A stretch of 64,000 bases of DNA from Blastocystis sp. Blastoise (Eukaryota > Sar > Bigyra > Opalinata > Blastocystidae), in NCBI GenBank assembly GCA_039096225.1, contig JBBPEB010000019.1, positions 134,501-198,500 of the forward strand, given 5' to 3'. Positions within the stretch are counted from its first letter, which is position 1. The number at the start of each line of letters is the position of its first letter. Below the pieces are notes generated by a model. It did no database searches. It had not been told where the DNA came from and saw only the letters and a program-made list of their open reading frames with translations. Positions 42,616 through 57,752 of this stretch are shown in pieces. Made by a program: the position numbers and the translations under genes.

Positions 42616-43610
42616 TCATGTTGTTTCTTAACTATAGTATCATTATTAATCATTATTATTATCATATTTTTCTTCTTTTTGTTTTTCTTTGTTTGTTTTC
42701 TCTAATTATCTTATTTTATTTACCATTTTCATATATATATATAATATTTTGATTGATTCTCTAGTATATATATTTATATTAAATACATTATTCCATTGTT
42801 AAACATTTTTTTTTTATATAATAAACTAAAGATTAGAATCCATTTATTGTGATATATTTTGTTCTTTTTTTACTATATTAGATTCTTAATTCTAGAATGA
42901 ATAAATAACATAGAAGAAAGAAAAGTATAATTAGTATATTTTTTTTTAAAGAAAAACATGGTTAAAAATTTAATAAGCAAAAAATCATCATCAAATAAGA
43001 CTCATAACATCTAAAAAAATTCAGTCTCATGTTTTTTGAAAAAAAAAATAATCACATGTTTAATAAAATGATTTTTAACTTCTATATAAAGTTTAACAGA
43101 ATACGCTACTCATAATAATAGTTAAACCATGTTCTGAACATAACGTTTGATATAACAAATCATAAAAAATTACAACCATGTCCTGAACCTAGGAGTCTTA
43201 TATCTTTTTTTATTTCATACATCTGCTTGCTAGTATTCTAGAGACAAATTCAAAAATGATTACATCATGTGAAACTGATATATATATAAACAACCTAAAT
43301 TAAGTTTTAAAATTTTAGATTTGCTCTATATTTTTATTTCTAACTATCTCAGAGTCTCTATAAGAATAATGAATGTATCAGAAACTGAAATAAAGGGACT
43401 TTTCTTTTCAAAAAACAAATTGCTTGCTTCTGATACGTTGATTTTGAAACACTTCTATTCTAAAAAATTTAAAAAAAGCAATTGGCTTTTTAATAAATGT
43501 GGTTATTTTTTGAAAATCAATAAAAAAAACATTTTATTCATAAATAGGAATTTCATTAGTTAATAAGTATTAACTACATTTCTTTTTCGTCTATGAAGTG
43601 AACAGTAGGT
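42616..43610. other. Intergenic GRP170-like / giant gene 2
   Basis: No gene supported. A frame at 43321-43563 (Lys/Phe/Ile-rich, no motif) is not called. The last part should contain the promoter of giant gene 2. Confidence 0.5.
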
Positions 43611-46600
43611 ATGCATCAGTATTATTTGCGTACTATATTGTTTGCTTATCTGTTCTGTGCATTCTTCTGTATATTACATGTGATCTACAATGTTTATATA
43701 TATATAATCTATAGTAAATCTTGTTTCTGGGGAATGCAGCAATGGTACAATACAAGTAACTATTGTTAGGCATTATAAGAAACAGTGCAATTCAGAATTC
43801 ACTTATTTGTATAGTGGTTACCCGAATAGACTTGTTCAAATAGCTGATTTTGAAAGCCAAGATGGTTGTGATATTGATGTGAATCGAACATTATGCTTAA
43901 AACAAGAATTATATATGTTTGATGTTCGACAAGAGTATTTAATATATATTTATTGATAAGAATCATTTTTTTAAAATTATTTATGATTGTTTAGATATAT
44001 ATGTATATTTTATGCTTCTTTAGAAACGGATTAGGTTGGTATTCAGGTAGCTCATTAGATGTATATATTGGTGACTTTTTCATTTATCACAATTATTTAA
44101 ATCGAAAACAATCAGACCAATGGTTTTTTTATCGTATATATTATTATTATTTTATTATTATTTTTTTTATGTAATTTTTTTTCATATTTTTTCTTTCTTT
44201 TTGGTTATTATTATTATTATTTATTTTTTTTAATATTCTGTCTTTCTTTTCGTTTATTCTTATTATTATATGATTATTTTTGTTCATAATTTATATACAT
44301 TTATATTCCATTTTTTTAAAATTAACTAGATATACATATATATATTTCTAATTATCTATATCCATATATATTAGTTTTTTATAATAATACTTATATATAG
44401 CATATTATTTGATATCTGAGGTTTCTATATGGAAAATGACAAGTACTCGTCAATATGAAGTGACTTGGTATTCTACTACTTATAATGATTCTTCATGGAC
44501 TAATTTGATTTCCAATACACAATTTCGTTTTCAAGCGATTACTCAATATTTTCGATATTCATTTCTATTAACAGATTTACCTTCAGGTCTAAATTTTTAT
44601 AATTTCTTCTTTTATACTCAATATGGATATGTAATATATTTTAATGGAGATGAAGTTACTAGACGATATATTAACTCAGGACAAATTATTCATCCTGATT
44701 TATATTCTCCTCAAAAAGATACAACTTCACAAATTCAGTCAGTTTCAGGCCGATTATTAAATCATTTTTCACTTAAAGGATTCAATTCGATAGCTATTGA
44801 AATTCATATATATCAAGGAGAAGGAACTCCTTCATGTATATTCAATCCTTCTATGTTTTTATTATATGGTGAATCCTTATTAAGATCTTCTTCTTCTCTT
44901 CTTCAACCTGTAGATACATCTATTGATACTACTAATTTTAATAATTTATTAGATGAAAACTTATTAACTTCATGGAAATGTACTTTATATAATAATAATT
45001 GTATGTTAAAAATTCAATTTCCTGAAAGACACTATGAGTTTATTAATTCCTATTCTATTACTACTTCTCAAGATCGAGATACTTCTGATCCAATGGATTT
45101 TACTTTATATGGATCTACAAATAATCAACAATATATACCTATAGATATAAGAAAACATGCTGGCTTTCAAGGAAGAAATGAAGCCAAACAATTCTTTTTA
45201 TTTTCAAATATAATTCCTTATCGTTATTATCGATTCGATATTCATACTAAATCTGGCGATTCAGACACGATTTCTGTAGCTGAATTTGCTTTTTATTTAT
45301 ATGATTTATCTCGACTTAGTGTTTTAAAATATTCTAATGATAATATTATTGCTTATAAGGATATAGATACATTAGAAATAGCACCTATGACAGCTGGATT
45401 CTCTAGTTATATATTTGATAGTTCTCCTTTCTCTTTACCCAAAGGACTTTCATATAATAGTAATACTGGTATTATATCCGGTATTCCTGAATCTCTATTT
45501 AATAATACTATTCGAATATCAGCAATTAACCAACAACTCTATACTACTGATACTACTTATATACATCTTGCTATTATTACATGTGAAGGACCTAATATGT
45601 TTTATATAAATATATCACAAGTTATACAAAATAAAACAACTAATGATGAATATTATAAACTTTATATACCTCTTAAAGATCTCTATTTGAATTATAAAGA
45701 CTATTCTTTTACTTCTATTTTTAATCAAATAACTAATACTAGTGAATATTCCTTATATTATGATTCTACATGGACTTCATATAGTCAATATATCTATTCT
45801 ATTGAAAATATACATACATCCTTTTCATCAACTATTACAGAGATTCTTATTAATAATAATAATACAAACTCTACCAGTAATAAGAATTATCTTAGAACTA
45901 CAAATACTCTCTTTTGTGTTCCTTCTAATTTTTATATTATTCAATTAATTGATCGAAATGCTGATATTTGGGCTACTTCTTCTTTTATTACTATTTCTTA
46001 TATATCTACTAATGATGAATATCCTCTTTTTAAATCTACTTTATATCATACAGAATCTTCTTCTTATCTACTTCATTTAAATTTCAATGTTTTTACAAAG
46101 AATCGAAATACATATTGTTATAATTCTTTAGTAGATATCCCTCCTTCTTCGTGGTATACACCTAATTATTCTATTGATTCTTCATGGAAATCGTGTTTAT
46201 ATGATGATGATTCTACTATATTAAATACAAATAATCATTATATGATTAGTAAATTTCATATAAATCATAGTCTATTATATCAAAGTGTAGCCATTCGTTT
46301 ATATTCAATGTGTAATGTAGATATGTATTTAAATGGATACTCTATATATACTATTCATCTTTGTTCTCCCAATAATACTATTTCTATAGATACTTCTACA
46401 GATATATATTCTTATCGAACTGTGCATATTGATAGTTCTTATTTAAGAGAAGGAGAAAATACATTAGCTATACATGAACAAATCAATACTACTCAAATAA
46501 ATAATATATCACAAAGAAATCATTATTATTATTATCATAATACTAAAGAAGAATATAATAATAAGGATTCAACAATATTAAGATTTCGTTATACTGTTCT

Positions 46601-49600
46601 TTGTTTATGTTCTTCTTCTCATTCTTCAAGAACAATCAATTCACTTATTTATTCACCTGTTTATGACTCACCAGATCTCTATAATTTAATTGATAAAAAT
46701 TTATATTCAAGTATATTTATATATGAAAATAATATAACATCGACTACGGATATCTCTTCCAAACAAATAGTTGAATTTCCCGTGTTTATTGAGACAAATA
46801 TTCCTTCTTCTGTAGAGTATATGAATCGATATTGTATACATAGTGCTTATTTGACTCATTTTCATCAATTCTTTACTATTACTGTATATGGTTGTATGTA
46901 TACATCAATAAATACAACACTTTCAACGATAGAACCCTATAGAAATAATACTACTATTCAATGTATATTAATTGATACAGTTACTAATATTACATTCAGT
47001 CCATTCAATCATTTATATTGTCGACATATTAATAGTCATTCTATATCCTATACTCTATATAAATTTATTATATCTACTGAAAGTATAGCAACTTCATTAT
47101 TCTTTTCATCCATGTCACCTTCTAAAGAATCTCCATTATTCTCACTATCTGAAATTGGCTTATATTCTCTGAATTTTGCATCGATTCTCATAAGTCCTCT
47201 CTCTTATCCTTATAGTAATGTGATTGTATATCGTTTCAATGAAATCTCAACATTAATTCCTTCTCCTTACTATAGTCAATTCTATATAGAAAAAGGAATA
47301 TTACCAAAAGGTCTCTCTTTAGATTCTACTATGGGATATATTACTGGTACTATTCTAGATTCTCTAGGTAACTATACAATAACTATAGCTGCTTATTCTA
47401 TTGAGAATCAACTCATGTATACTACATTATGTATACAAGTAATTACTTGTGACTCTCCATTTGGATCATTGTTACTTCAATTTAAAAATATACTCTATGA
47501 TTCTTCTCCTCTTTATTCTTTTTCTATTATTAATAAAGAAGGTATTTCGGTAGTACATCAACCTTTTGTTGATGCTTTCTTTGCTTCCTTTACATATTGT
47601 CTTCCTTTTAATAGTTATATATTAATATTAGAAGATGAACAAGGGTTAGGATGGGGTAAAACTACAGTCAATCTATATTTAAATGGAAAATACCCATTAG
47701 GGAAATATAGTATTGGATATCAACAATATATAAAAAAGATTCCTTTTGTAATTAGTGATTCTATTGATTTCTATAGTACTTCCTGGACATTTCGTGTCAA
47801 TAAATCGATTCCTCTTCCTCTTAATAATGATTGGATGATTTCTGAAGAGGCTCCTTCTGATTGGACATTAGGGACATTATCATCTATTTCTAATTATGAA
47901 GATATTACTCAATATTTTCGTACTACTTTATATATTGTTGATTTATCTCAATTTATTGGATTATTCTATAATATATATACTACTTGTGGTATAATTCTAT
48001 ATATAAATGGAATAGAATTAACTCGTATGAATATGCTATTATATGAAGTTATTCAGTATAACACTCCATGTTTATTATATTATGAAGATGGAGAAGAATA
48101 TAGTCAATCTATATATATATCAAATATGAATGATTTCTTTCATAATGGAAATAATATTATTAGTTTTGAAATGCATGGATATACTATAAATACTATCAAT
48201 AATCTCTTGGATTTCGATATATATTTAATTTATGATTCTATAGATAGAACTCCTTTAGGAAGTGTTATAACTAAAATGTCTTTGTTACCAGGATATGATA
48301 CACGTTACTTAACGGATGGAACACAATTTACAAAATGGAAAAGTTATCGTGGGAATATTTTTGATAATATAATTACATTTAAATTTGATTCGAATATATA
48401 TGAATATATTACTACTTATAGTATATCAAATACTTATGATTGTAATAATATGATACCTTCTGGATGGTTATTATTTGGTAGTAATGATGATAATCATAAT
48501 TTAGAATTATTATCTACTGTTCAGAATCATTATTTCACATCTTATGGTGATACTTCCTATTTTAATATTATTATCCATAAACCTTATAAGTGGTATACAT
48601 TCTTTTTTAATGAATTTCTTAATAAAGAAATTGATACTACATATACTATATCGAATAACAATAAAACAAATGATTCTATTGTTGTTCCTTTATATGATTA
48701 TCAATCGGATATTCCATCATTCATACCTCAAACAAACCCTCAATGTACATTAAACAATCTTATTCAATTATCTTCAATTCATTTCTTTATAACAAAACCA
48801 AAAACTTATTGTAATTCTACTTCTGATGGGTATATTGCTGTTGCTAATAATACTTATAGTTATAAAATGTGTGATTCAAGTCATATAGGGTTTAAAAAGA
48901 GATTATGTATAGATGGAATATTTCAGGAAGAAGATTCTTCAGATTGTCATTTAATTCTTCCTACAGATTTCTATTATTATGAATATATATTAACATTACT
49001 TATGACTTCTCCTTCTCTATATCTTACTCCTCATTATAATGGTATTAATCTTACGTTCTATAGTGTTCCTACTCTTCCTAATGGACTTCGATTAGATACA
49101 TCTACAGGTATTATATCCGGTATAGTCACACAAGAACAATCTTTAAAAACATATACTATTACTGCAGAAAATGATATTGGATCTATATCAACCGATATAC
49201 ATATTCAAGTACTCACTAATAATCATGATATATATTGTGACATAGATGGTCTTTGGCCACGATCTACTATTGGTTCAAAAGTATACTTACAATGTGAATC
49301 AAGTGAAGATACGGGATCTTTATATCGTTATTGTACATATAGTAACAATCAAGGAATGTGGTTAGCTCCTGTTAATAATTGTTCCAATCCATCAAATTAC
49401 GTTTCATTCTTCTATATATCATCAACTGCATATATTCTACTCAATCATACTGTTCAAATCTCTCCAATAACCACAGGAATTATCACTAAATGGTTTTTAT
49501 CTCCTTCTTATTTACCAAAAGGTATTAATTTCTCCAATGGAAGTTTCTCTGGAATTCTACATGAATTATTAAATAATATAACTTATTATATATTTATATA

Positions 49601-51515
49601 TTCTCATGAGAACTATTATTCTCAATCATTAACTTTAGTAACATTAGAGAAAGGATGTATGTCTGATGATGAATGGCCTATTATACCTATTAATATGGAA
49701 TATTCTCTTCCTTGTGAATATCCCAATAATACAGGATCTATCACTAGACGATGTGAAGATAATCACGGGAATGCGCAATGGGGTGAAATCCATAATACTT
49801 GTCATTCTATTCCTCCTCAAATCTCCTATAGTATAGAATGTCTATATTATGTATCTCATGTCTATTATGTATTCCCTGTGGTTTGTATAGGAGATTGTCA
49901 ACGTTATACTATTTCTCCTGATCTTCCTTCTTCTCTTCATTTTAACGAACATACTGGATCTATATTTGGTATATTCTCTACTCCTGTTAATTATACAACA
50001 TATACAGTTACTGCTTATGGTCCATATTTTCATAGTTCTACTACTTTCTCTTGGACTGTTCTCTATATATCTTGCTTACAAGAGTTGAATTGGCCTGAAA
50101 CACTAAAAGGAGAAACTGCACAAATTCCTTGTACAGACCCTCTTAAAGATGGAAATATGTCTCGTACATGCAGTGACACAAATCCTGCTTATTGGTTAGA
50201 ACCTTTATTAGAATGTACATATAAATATCCTTACGTTCATTATACTTCTGAATTATTTTATGTTTATCTTGGATATAATACAAGTATTATTCCTATAACA
50301 CAGAATTATATTCAAAATTGGACTATTGTGCCTTCTATTCAGGATGGTCTTCTATTTAATACGTCGAATGGAGCTATTACGGGAAGTCCAAAGTATAATT
50401 TACCAAGTATATCCTATAGAATTAAGGCTAGTAATATTGATAGAGTAACTACTATATATTTATCGATAACATCAACTGATTTATTTTGTGATGAAGATAA
50501 TGATTGGCCAGTTACTTCTATAAATCAAACTACATTTATTAATTGCCCATTACATACTCCTGGGTTTATTACTAGAGATTGTCTTCCTAAAGAAGATCTA
50601 TCACAATCAATTTGGAAACAATATAAATATAAATATATATCTTTTTCTAGTTTTTATGAATATGTAATAAAAGAATATAATTATTCATTACAACAACATC
50701 CCCACGGGAATAAAGACAAGCAAATGAATAAGGATACTATATATAAGAATAATGATATATATAAATTGAATAATGCATTCACTAAGAATATATCAGATAC
50801 AATTATATATAGATCTTTTGCCCAAGGAATATGGGCTTCTTCTATACATAATAATTGTTATAAACAAGATTTTATTGATATACCAACAAACGGATATCAA
50901 TTTGTGTTTATTCCCGTGATTATCTCTACTTCTTATTCAATGACATTAAATGCGATGAATCTTGGTCATTTATATATGTCATTAGAAGCTATACTTTATC
51001 AATTATCCGTAGATTATATTAATTTAAGGATATATTCAGTAGAATCCAATAAAACGAATTTTCTTGCTAATTCAACTGTTACTTTTAAAGTTTCTATTTC
51101 TCAATACAATATACAAGATACATTACATAATATCACAGAAGCTATGGATTCTACTTATTATTTTCTAGTAGCTATTTATAATATTCATGATTATACAGAA
51201 TGGACATTTCAATTTCCTTCTATTTCTGTCATTCCAATATCCAATATATTTCGATATATTTTTGAGCATTATTTATTTATCTATATAATATCAATCCTAT
51301 TACTATGTATATTCTTATTCTCTATTATATATTTCCCTTATAAAAGATATCAACGTAAACAATTAAAACTCAATAAATCTTTAAGAAGAAGGAAATCAGT
51401 ATATGTCTCACAAAATGATCTTGGAATTATGCTTACAGATATCCATGAAGAACCTCATATTCCCGCGGGAGATCCTTCTCCTCCTACGTTTTCTGAATAT
51501 TTCCATCTTTTGTAA
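43611..51515 (+). CDS. Giant surface protein 2 (~2,480 aa), signal peptide and TM
   Basis: Exon 1 (43611-43668) encodes MHQYYLRTILFAYLFCAFF, a signal peptide. Exon 2 starts at 43715, exon 3 follows at about 44025 with ENGLGWYSGSSLDVYIG, and a single 7.1-kb exon (from about 44401) carries the rest. Modules include W-rich jelly-roll-like units (TWYSTTYNDSSWTNL, GYVIYFNGDEVTR) and putative-Ig motifs LPKGLSYNSNTGIISGIP, LPKGLSLDSTMGYITG, LPNGLRLDTSTGIISG and LPSSLHFNEHTGSIFG. Four Cys modules 'C..D..WP.T.......C...G...R.C....W...C' (about 49230-50610) resemble sushi or hormone-receptor (HormR) domains. A TM helix near 51280-51340 precedes a basic tail (YKRYQRKQLKLNKSLRRRKS). Probably a type-I surface adhesin or receptor; paralogue of giants 1 and 3. 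Confidence 0.85.
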
Positions 51516-52705
51516 ATTGAATCCTATGTCTTATATTATTTATAGTATATTGTATTCTATTATATTCATATTTATATATTTATATCTATTTATATATATT
51601 CATACATTTCATTTGCCCCTAATTTCTACTGTTTTCAATTTTCTTTTCTTTTTTCTATTTACTGTTTATTATTATTTGATTTATATTTATATAATTCGAA
51701 TAATTTTACTTTTGATTTTTTATTAAAAAGTTTTCTTCTCAGTTTTTTTTTGTTTTTGTTTTTGTTTTTGTTTTTGTTTTCTTTATGCAAGTATATATAT
51801 ATATATGTGAATTATTTTAATAATTCATTTCATTCTTCTTCTTTTTTTACTTTCTTATTTCTTCTATGCTATATATAAATATTTATTTATTTTGTTGTTA
51901 ATTATATTACCTTGTCCTGTTTTTCTCTATTGGTTTTTAAATTAATTCTTTTCTATTCCATAAATAATCATTTATAGATTTCTAAAAATATATACTTGCT
52001 TTTTTTATTTTCGTATATATATATATATATATATATATTCCTTATTTAAACATTCATATATAGAGTATTTGTTGAATCATATTCTTATTCATTTAATTTC
52101 TATATGTCTTCTATTGCTTTTCTATTTTATGTGATTCTTTTACTTATTCATTTTTCAAATAAATATATATAAAACTCTTTTCTTTCCTTTGTAGTATTTC
52201 TCAATTATTTTAAATTTATTGTAACTATATAAAACTTTGATGAAAACATCTATTTTTTGATGATTTACATTGTTCTATAATTTAGTTTTATTTTTATTTT
52301 ATTTATTTTGTTTTATTTATTTTCGATTTATTCTCCATCCTATTATTTTGCGAAATGTGTCTTTATGTTATTATTTTTTGTTTCGTTTATTTTTTCATTC
52401 AATAATAGTTTTTACAGTTTAGAGTTCTGGAATTATTATAACTACTTGTGACCATAGTTTATACAATAATATATAAGAATAACGTTATTTATTTTTTAAA
52501 TTATTTCCGTTAATAAATCTATATATCCAACAAAACAAAAATATAATACAATTTAGATTTAGATATATAGTAGAATATATCTATGAGTTTCTTATATTCA
52601 ATGGAAAATAAGATATGGCAAAGGCAAGATAATAATAGAGATTATAATATGAATATATGGAAAAAGAATCAATTTAAATAGAAATATAATAATAACTACT
52701 TGTTA
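51516..52705. other. Convergent intergenic region
   Basis: No gene supported. T-rich with short TA and TTTTTG repeats (about 51735-51780), between giant gene 2 (+) and the small membrane protein gene (-). Confidence 0.5.
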
Positions 52706-53769
52706 TTATATTCTAGAATTATTATTTGATCTTGGCTTAGACTTTCCGACACGAATGACGACGACAATAATAACAGCAACAATAATAACAACAGCTATAA
52801 CGCCAAGAAGAATCCAAAGCCAAAGTAAATTAGTACCTTTAGATTATATTGTATAGATAATATTTAATATTTAATATAATATTTAATATAATATTCAATA
52901 TAATATTCAATATAATATATAATATAATATATAATATATAATATAATATAATATATAATATATATGAATACCAGTTGTTGAGGCGGGTGGACCTATAAGT
53001 ATATAGAATAATAATTATAAATATAAATAAACATATATACATGAATCATCAACATAAGTAATTTCATGGGGATAGGTTCCCATTTTCATATAATATTTAC
53101 CATTATCAACGTAAAATAAAGAGCCTGCATACATATCAATCATTCCAATAAACATAGAATAAGAAAGTATTAATTCTGATCCGTTTACAGTAATAGATTG
53201 ATCCATTGTTCTAAATGAAATATATGTATAGTATTATTATGATTTATAATATATATATATACGGAAGTGCAACTTTGTTTCCATCAGCTAAAGCAGGGTT
53301 AAAGACAATTTTACCTTTCTTACAATTATCATTACTTATCATAAAGACATTACTACTAATCACTTTATCAAAACTAAAGGAAAATCCACCTGTTATCGTT
53401 TTGACATCTTTAAGAGAATATCTATAGAAATATAATTCAAAATAACAACTCCAAACAATAATAGTATTTATATATATATGTACTCCATTTCTGCATAATA
53501 AGCGAGAGAAGAACTGGTATGTTCAGTGCTTCCATACTCATTCCAGTGCATATACATTTTTGTTGGAAAATCATTGTTATAATTACAAAAGTAATAAAAA
53601 TTAACGGCTAAGATCAATAATCAATAACTATTTAGAATAATATACATTGATCAGATGAGAATTTTTTGCAACCTAGTTATAACATAGAATAGATTTTTTA
53701 ATGTCAATTATAAAAAATACTATCTCCAAGAACAACTGCACATAAAGCTAATAAGAAAACGAATCTCAT
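52706..53769 (-). CDS. Small type-I membrane protein S1 (multi-exon), unknown family
   Basis: Not recognised by family. The first exon encodes a signal peptide (MRFVFLLALCAVVLGDS). Following exons give CKKFSSDQS, VNFYYFCNYNNDFPTKMYMH, LAYYAEMEYSLKDVKTITGG, then a beta-rich ectodomain (MISNDNCKKGKIVFNPALAD and MDQSITVNGSELILSYSMFI, AGSLFYVDNGKYYMKMGTYP). The last exons give CPPASTTGTN, one TM helix (LLWLWILLGVIAVVIIVAVI) and a short basic tail KSKPRSNNNSRI to TAA at 52706. Junctions are GT..AG with matching phases; total about 220 residues. It is paralogous to the gene at 54917-56124. Confidence 0.75.
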
Positions 53770-54916
53770 GTTTATAAATTAACTAACAATAAAACTAATT
53801 TCAAATCTTAAAAGAGAAATAAATAAAAAAATGTCAAATTCTTATTATTTATTTTGATCCCTCAAGTATACGTTTCTCCATTCTAGTTTTACTAAAATTT
53901 AAATCTTTTATTTAGTAGTTTCCATAGTAATCCACTGTATGGATGCTGCATCTATTGCTGAACTACAATGAAGATATTTGAATACTCCGTTTTGTATTGG
54001 TTGCGAGTGTCTAGTTTCTTCGATGACACATTTCTAGACTCGTAGAGTGTCATTTATTGACTCTCTACTGACGAGTATCAACGTATTCTTTAGATGTAAA
54101 AATTTTTTAATTGAGTTTCAAATCGATATCTTGTGAATTCATTTTATTTCATTTTGAGTTTTTGTTTTTATTTCTTTTTGAGGATAATTTATATAATAAA
54201 TGACTATTGAATCTTTGCATATTGTGAGAATGAAATTCTGTCTATCAAGAATATCGACTTTGATAAAACTTATTTTTGAGTTTTTTTTTAATTTTATGTA
54301 TATCAATATAGAATCAGTGTTTCACAGTGTAAGATAAATAAAATTATTTGTTTTTACTGTAGTTACTTTATTTGATAATATATCAGCAGTACATGATTTA
54401 TATTTAGAAAACGAACAAAGTAATCCTAGAATAAGACATAAAAATGTCTGGAAAGTATTTAAGAATGTGTTTATTACAGATACTGAAGAAAATAAGTCAG
54501 ACATATATATGAAACATACTTTTTTTCATAAACTATATATTTGTTGAATATAGATAGAAATAGCTTTTAAGATTTATAGAAATATGACCTATTGTCATTT
54601 TGAAAAGTTATTAAATAAAATATTTATTTAAATGATGAATATAAAACTGTCAAGCATTTTTCTCTTATCACTTCATTTATGAATTATTTTTGTTGATTTG
54701 TAATGAACAATCAATCGTTTCTACTTTCCTATTATGAGTATAATAACAAAACTATAATAATTGATTAGATATCAGTAAAGACATAAGTAATACTAGGATA
54801 ATGACTTTCCTTGATATAATTTAAATATTTATAAAATAGCAATAGCAAGATAAATAAGATATATGATAAGTATAAATAGAGTATAATAAAACTAGAATAC
54901 AAAACGGGAACGATAA
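53770..54916. other. Intergenic S1 / S2
   Basis: No gene supported. It includes the upstream element CCCTCAAGTATACGTTTCTCC (about 53860) shared with S2. A 60-codon frame near 54322-54504 has no motif and is not called. Confidence 0.5.
53855..53935 (-). promoter_or_regulatory. Shared upstream element of S1
   Basis: About 90 bases upstream of the S1 start, the plus strand reads CCCTCAAGTATACGTTTCTC, then TAGTTTTACTAAAA and ATCTTTTATTTAGTA. The S2 gene has a matching series at 56200-56275. The match is too far from any exon to be coding and is best read as a duplicated promoter or 5' UTR. Confidence 0.5.
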
Positions 54917-56124
54917 TTATATTTGATTAGTATTTAGTGTTTTCGTTTTTTTAGGTCTAATTACAATGATAACAACAATAAACAAAATAACTATCAGAAT
55001 AATAACTCCAATAGGTATCCAAATCCAAAGAGGTAATGAACCTAAAGAAAAAGAATAGTCATAATAAGCATTATTATAATAAATCATAGAATTGAATATA
55101 CTATTTGGGTCATCAAGTATTGGACCTAGATATATATGAAATAATTATATATTAATAATAATAATTATTATTATTATTAAACATTATAATAATAAAAAAC
55201 ATTATAATAAACATTATAATAATAATAAACAATATAATAAACATAATAATAAACAATATAATAAATATAATAAACAATATAATAAACAATATAATAAATA
55301 TAATAAATAATACTTACAGCTATTCGTGTTTTTTGTGAGGAGATAAACATTAGCACATATATATAAAGTTAAGCTAGCTGTATATATATATATATATATT
55401 ATATAAAGAATAATTCAATGCTAATTATTATATATACATGAAGAAAGTAGTTTGCTGTTTCCGCACATTGCTAATGTCTTCATCTTATTAGCATATCCTG
55501 CAAACAGATCGTCTTTACCCTTTATAATCTTTTGATTGTCTTTTCTATAATAATAAACATACATAAATAGTGTGATTACATATAGAATCAATATAGATAA
55601 TAAATATTATGATTCACTTACAACAAAGAGACCTTTTTGCCTTCTTCAAGTGGAGGGTTGAATACAGCCTGATAAGTGTCAGTGAACTGCTGGTTTATCA
55701 TAACAACATTGCCATAATAAATTGAAGTAATATTAAATAGAATTCCATTTCCAACTTGTGGTTTAGCACATTTAATAGTATAACTATAAGAAATCAATAT
55801 ATAACAATAGTCTTACGATATACCTAAAAAAGATATATATACACATATTCAACATAGTATGCTAGCTTGTCTTCTGTACCTACTAAAGCATAAATATTCT
55901 GTCTCATATATAAAATAGTAGGCAGATCATTCTCCTCATTCATAAAATAAAAAGAAGTATCTTCTAGATATATATGTATATATAGCACAATAATATCAGT
56001 ATACGGAAGCTGTTATAATATTCAGTGCAATCTATATACAAAGGAATGATCATCATTGACATAATTTTTATTTACATTGACCAAGAACAACACCAAATAA
56101 CAAAAGGATAATGACTGATTTCAT
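54917..56124 (-). CDS. Small type-I membrane protein S2 (multi-exon), paralogue of S1
   Basis: Signal peptide MKSVIILLLFGVVLGQ, then exons giving CTEYYNSF, DTSFYFMNEENDLPTILYMR, LVGTEDKLAYYVEY, YTIKCAKPQVGNGILFNITS with NVVMINQQFTDTYQAVFNPP, and KGKDDLFAGYANKMKTLAMC. The end has one TM helix (PLWIWIPIGVIILIVILFIV) and the tail RPKKTKTLNTNQI to TAA at 54917. Exon order, the LAYY..EY segment, VFNP..(D/E)G and the TM-tail layout match S1, so the pair arose by tandem duplication. Function unknown; a surface location is inferred from the signal peptide and TM helix. Confidence 0.75.
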
Positions 56125-57752
56125 ATTAGCTTTTATTCAAATAATAAAGAATAACAAAAATATATATTTTTATAAATTAAAAAATAATAATAGAATCTTA
56201 TGAAGCCCTCATCTATACGTTTTTTTAAACTAGTTTCTCTACTAAAACTGCGATCTTTGATTTCTTTAGTATTTTAATTTCTTCAGTTTTTTCTCACATT
56301 GAATGGTTAGAATCATCAAATACCATTCATAAATCACTTTCTTGTTTATTATTACGAAAAGAAGATAACTTTTTATATAGTTTTTTAAACAACAATAACA
56401 ATTAGACTTTTGACATTTTAAGAAAAACAATTGGATAAAAACGAAAATTTAGCCAAACATATGTGCAAATTAGGCAAAAATGCCTAACAGGCAGGGTTTA
56501 CCATACTCTAACATAAAGTTTGAACTTTAAGAAAGTTTTTCTGAACAACTTGAGAGTCAAAAAATACGTATAAAAAGGATTGTTTTGGACTTTGTATTCC
56601 AAGAGAGTTTTTATGGTACACTCTTTAAGTAATAGACTCTGGTAAATCAACGAAATATAGTTGTGTTAATCATATATTTAATATGAATTCTTCGTAGCAG
56701 AGTTATCTAAGCAAGAAACATACTTTTATTTACATATCACTATATATGTAAATCAGATTGATTCAGGAATTTTTGTATTGTAAATTGAATATTAGTATAT
56801 AAATATGTCAACAATAGAGTGTAGAATTCAAAACTATTTTTATTTTCTTTTTTAAAATACGAAACAATATGTTTGAAGTTTGTATCATTTGTTTTTTTGT
56901 TTTAAAGCAATAAAAATTTTTTAAATTTTAATAAATTTTTTGAATAAAATTTTGATAAATGTGATTTTTAAATTTTATGTATATCATAATATGTCTAATC
57001 ATTCATATATAATAACAGCATAACAATTGAAGAGCTAGTGATAATTGATATTTTCGTAGTGTTTTATTTTACAAAAAAATCATTCATATATTAACACAAA
57101 ACTATATTGAGAATCTGCTAAAGATAATTTCAGATCATATTATCTTTAAAGGTTCTCACAATTATGTTGATTCTTGTTTTTATTTATTCGTTTATTACAT
57201 AGAATGTTCTCTCGTTGCCTAGTCTTTATTCTGAATGGAAAGTATTAGTATAAATTAATTCTTTTATCATTAATTCAAAATTGTCTAAGAAAAATATGAT
57301 TCTATATATTGTCTTTTATGATTCTCTGAAATATAACCATTATATCAACAAATCAGGAAAGAAATAACTAATGAAGAACAATTTTTCAAAAGAATTAATT
57401 ATATAATTCTTGTATTTGTCATGTAGAATAGCTTTATTTTCTCTATTCTATGTTATTAAGTTTCTACTTTTGTCATCAATAATCAATTTTGATTGAATAC
57501 ATATTTTTAAAGATAATTATAACTTTATCACTATTTCAAAAATCACTTTTTTTCGATAATATAATCCTTAAGTTCTCATAAATATATTATTTCTTAATTT
57601 AGTATCCATGTAATTATTTTATTAAAAGCATAGAACACTCTAGTAAATAAAAGTAAGTAAAACTAACAATTATATAATAAAAACGACTAAAAATTGAAAT
57701 GAATTCATAATATCAAAGAAAACTAATTATAGAAATAAATAGAATGTTCTTA
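56125..57752. other. Intergenic S2 / giant gene 3
   Basis: No gene supported. It holds the S2 upstream element (56200-56275) and a short hairpin TTAGGCAAAAATGCCTAA (about 56470). The rest is AT-rich with no motif I recognise. Confidence 0.5.

Noticed and set aside
43321-43563. 80-codon plus-strand frame upstream of giant gene 2
   Set aside because: No ATG at the proposed start, no recognisable motif, and low-complexity Lys/Phe/Ile composition.
56468-56490. TTAGGC..GCCTAA hairpin resembling a telomere-type or terminator motif
   Set aside because: A single short hairpin without tandem repeats, and too far from any gene end for a termination role.
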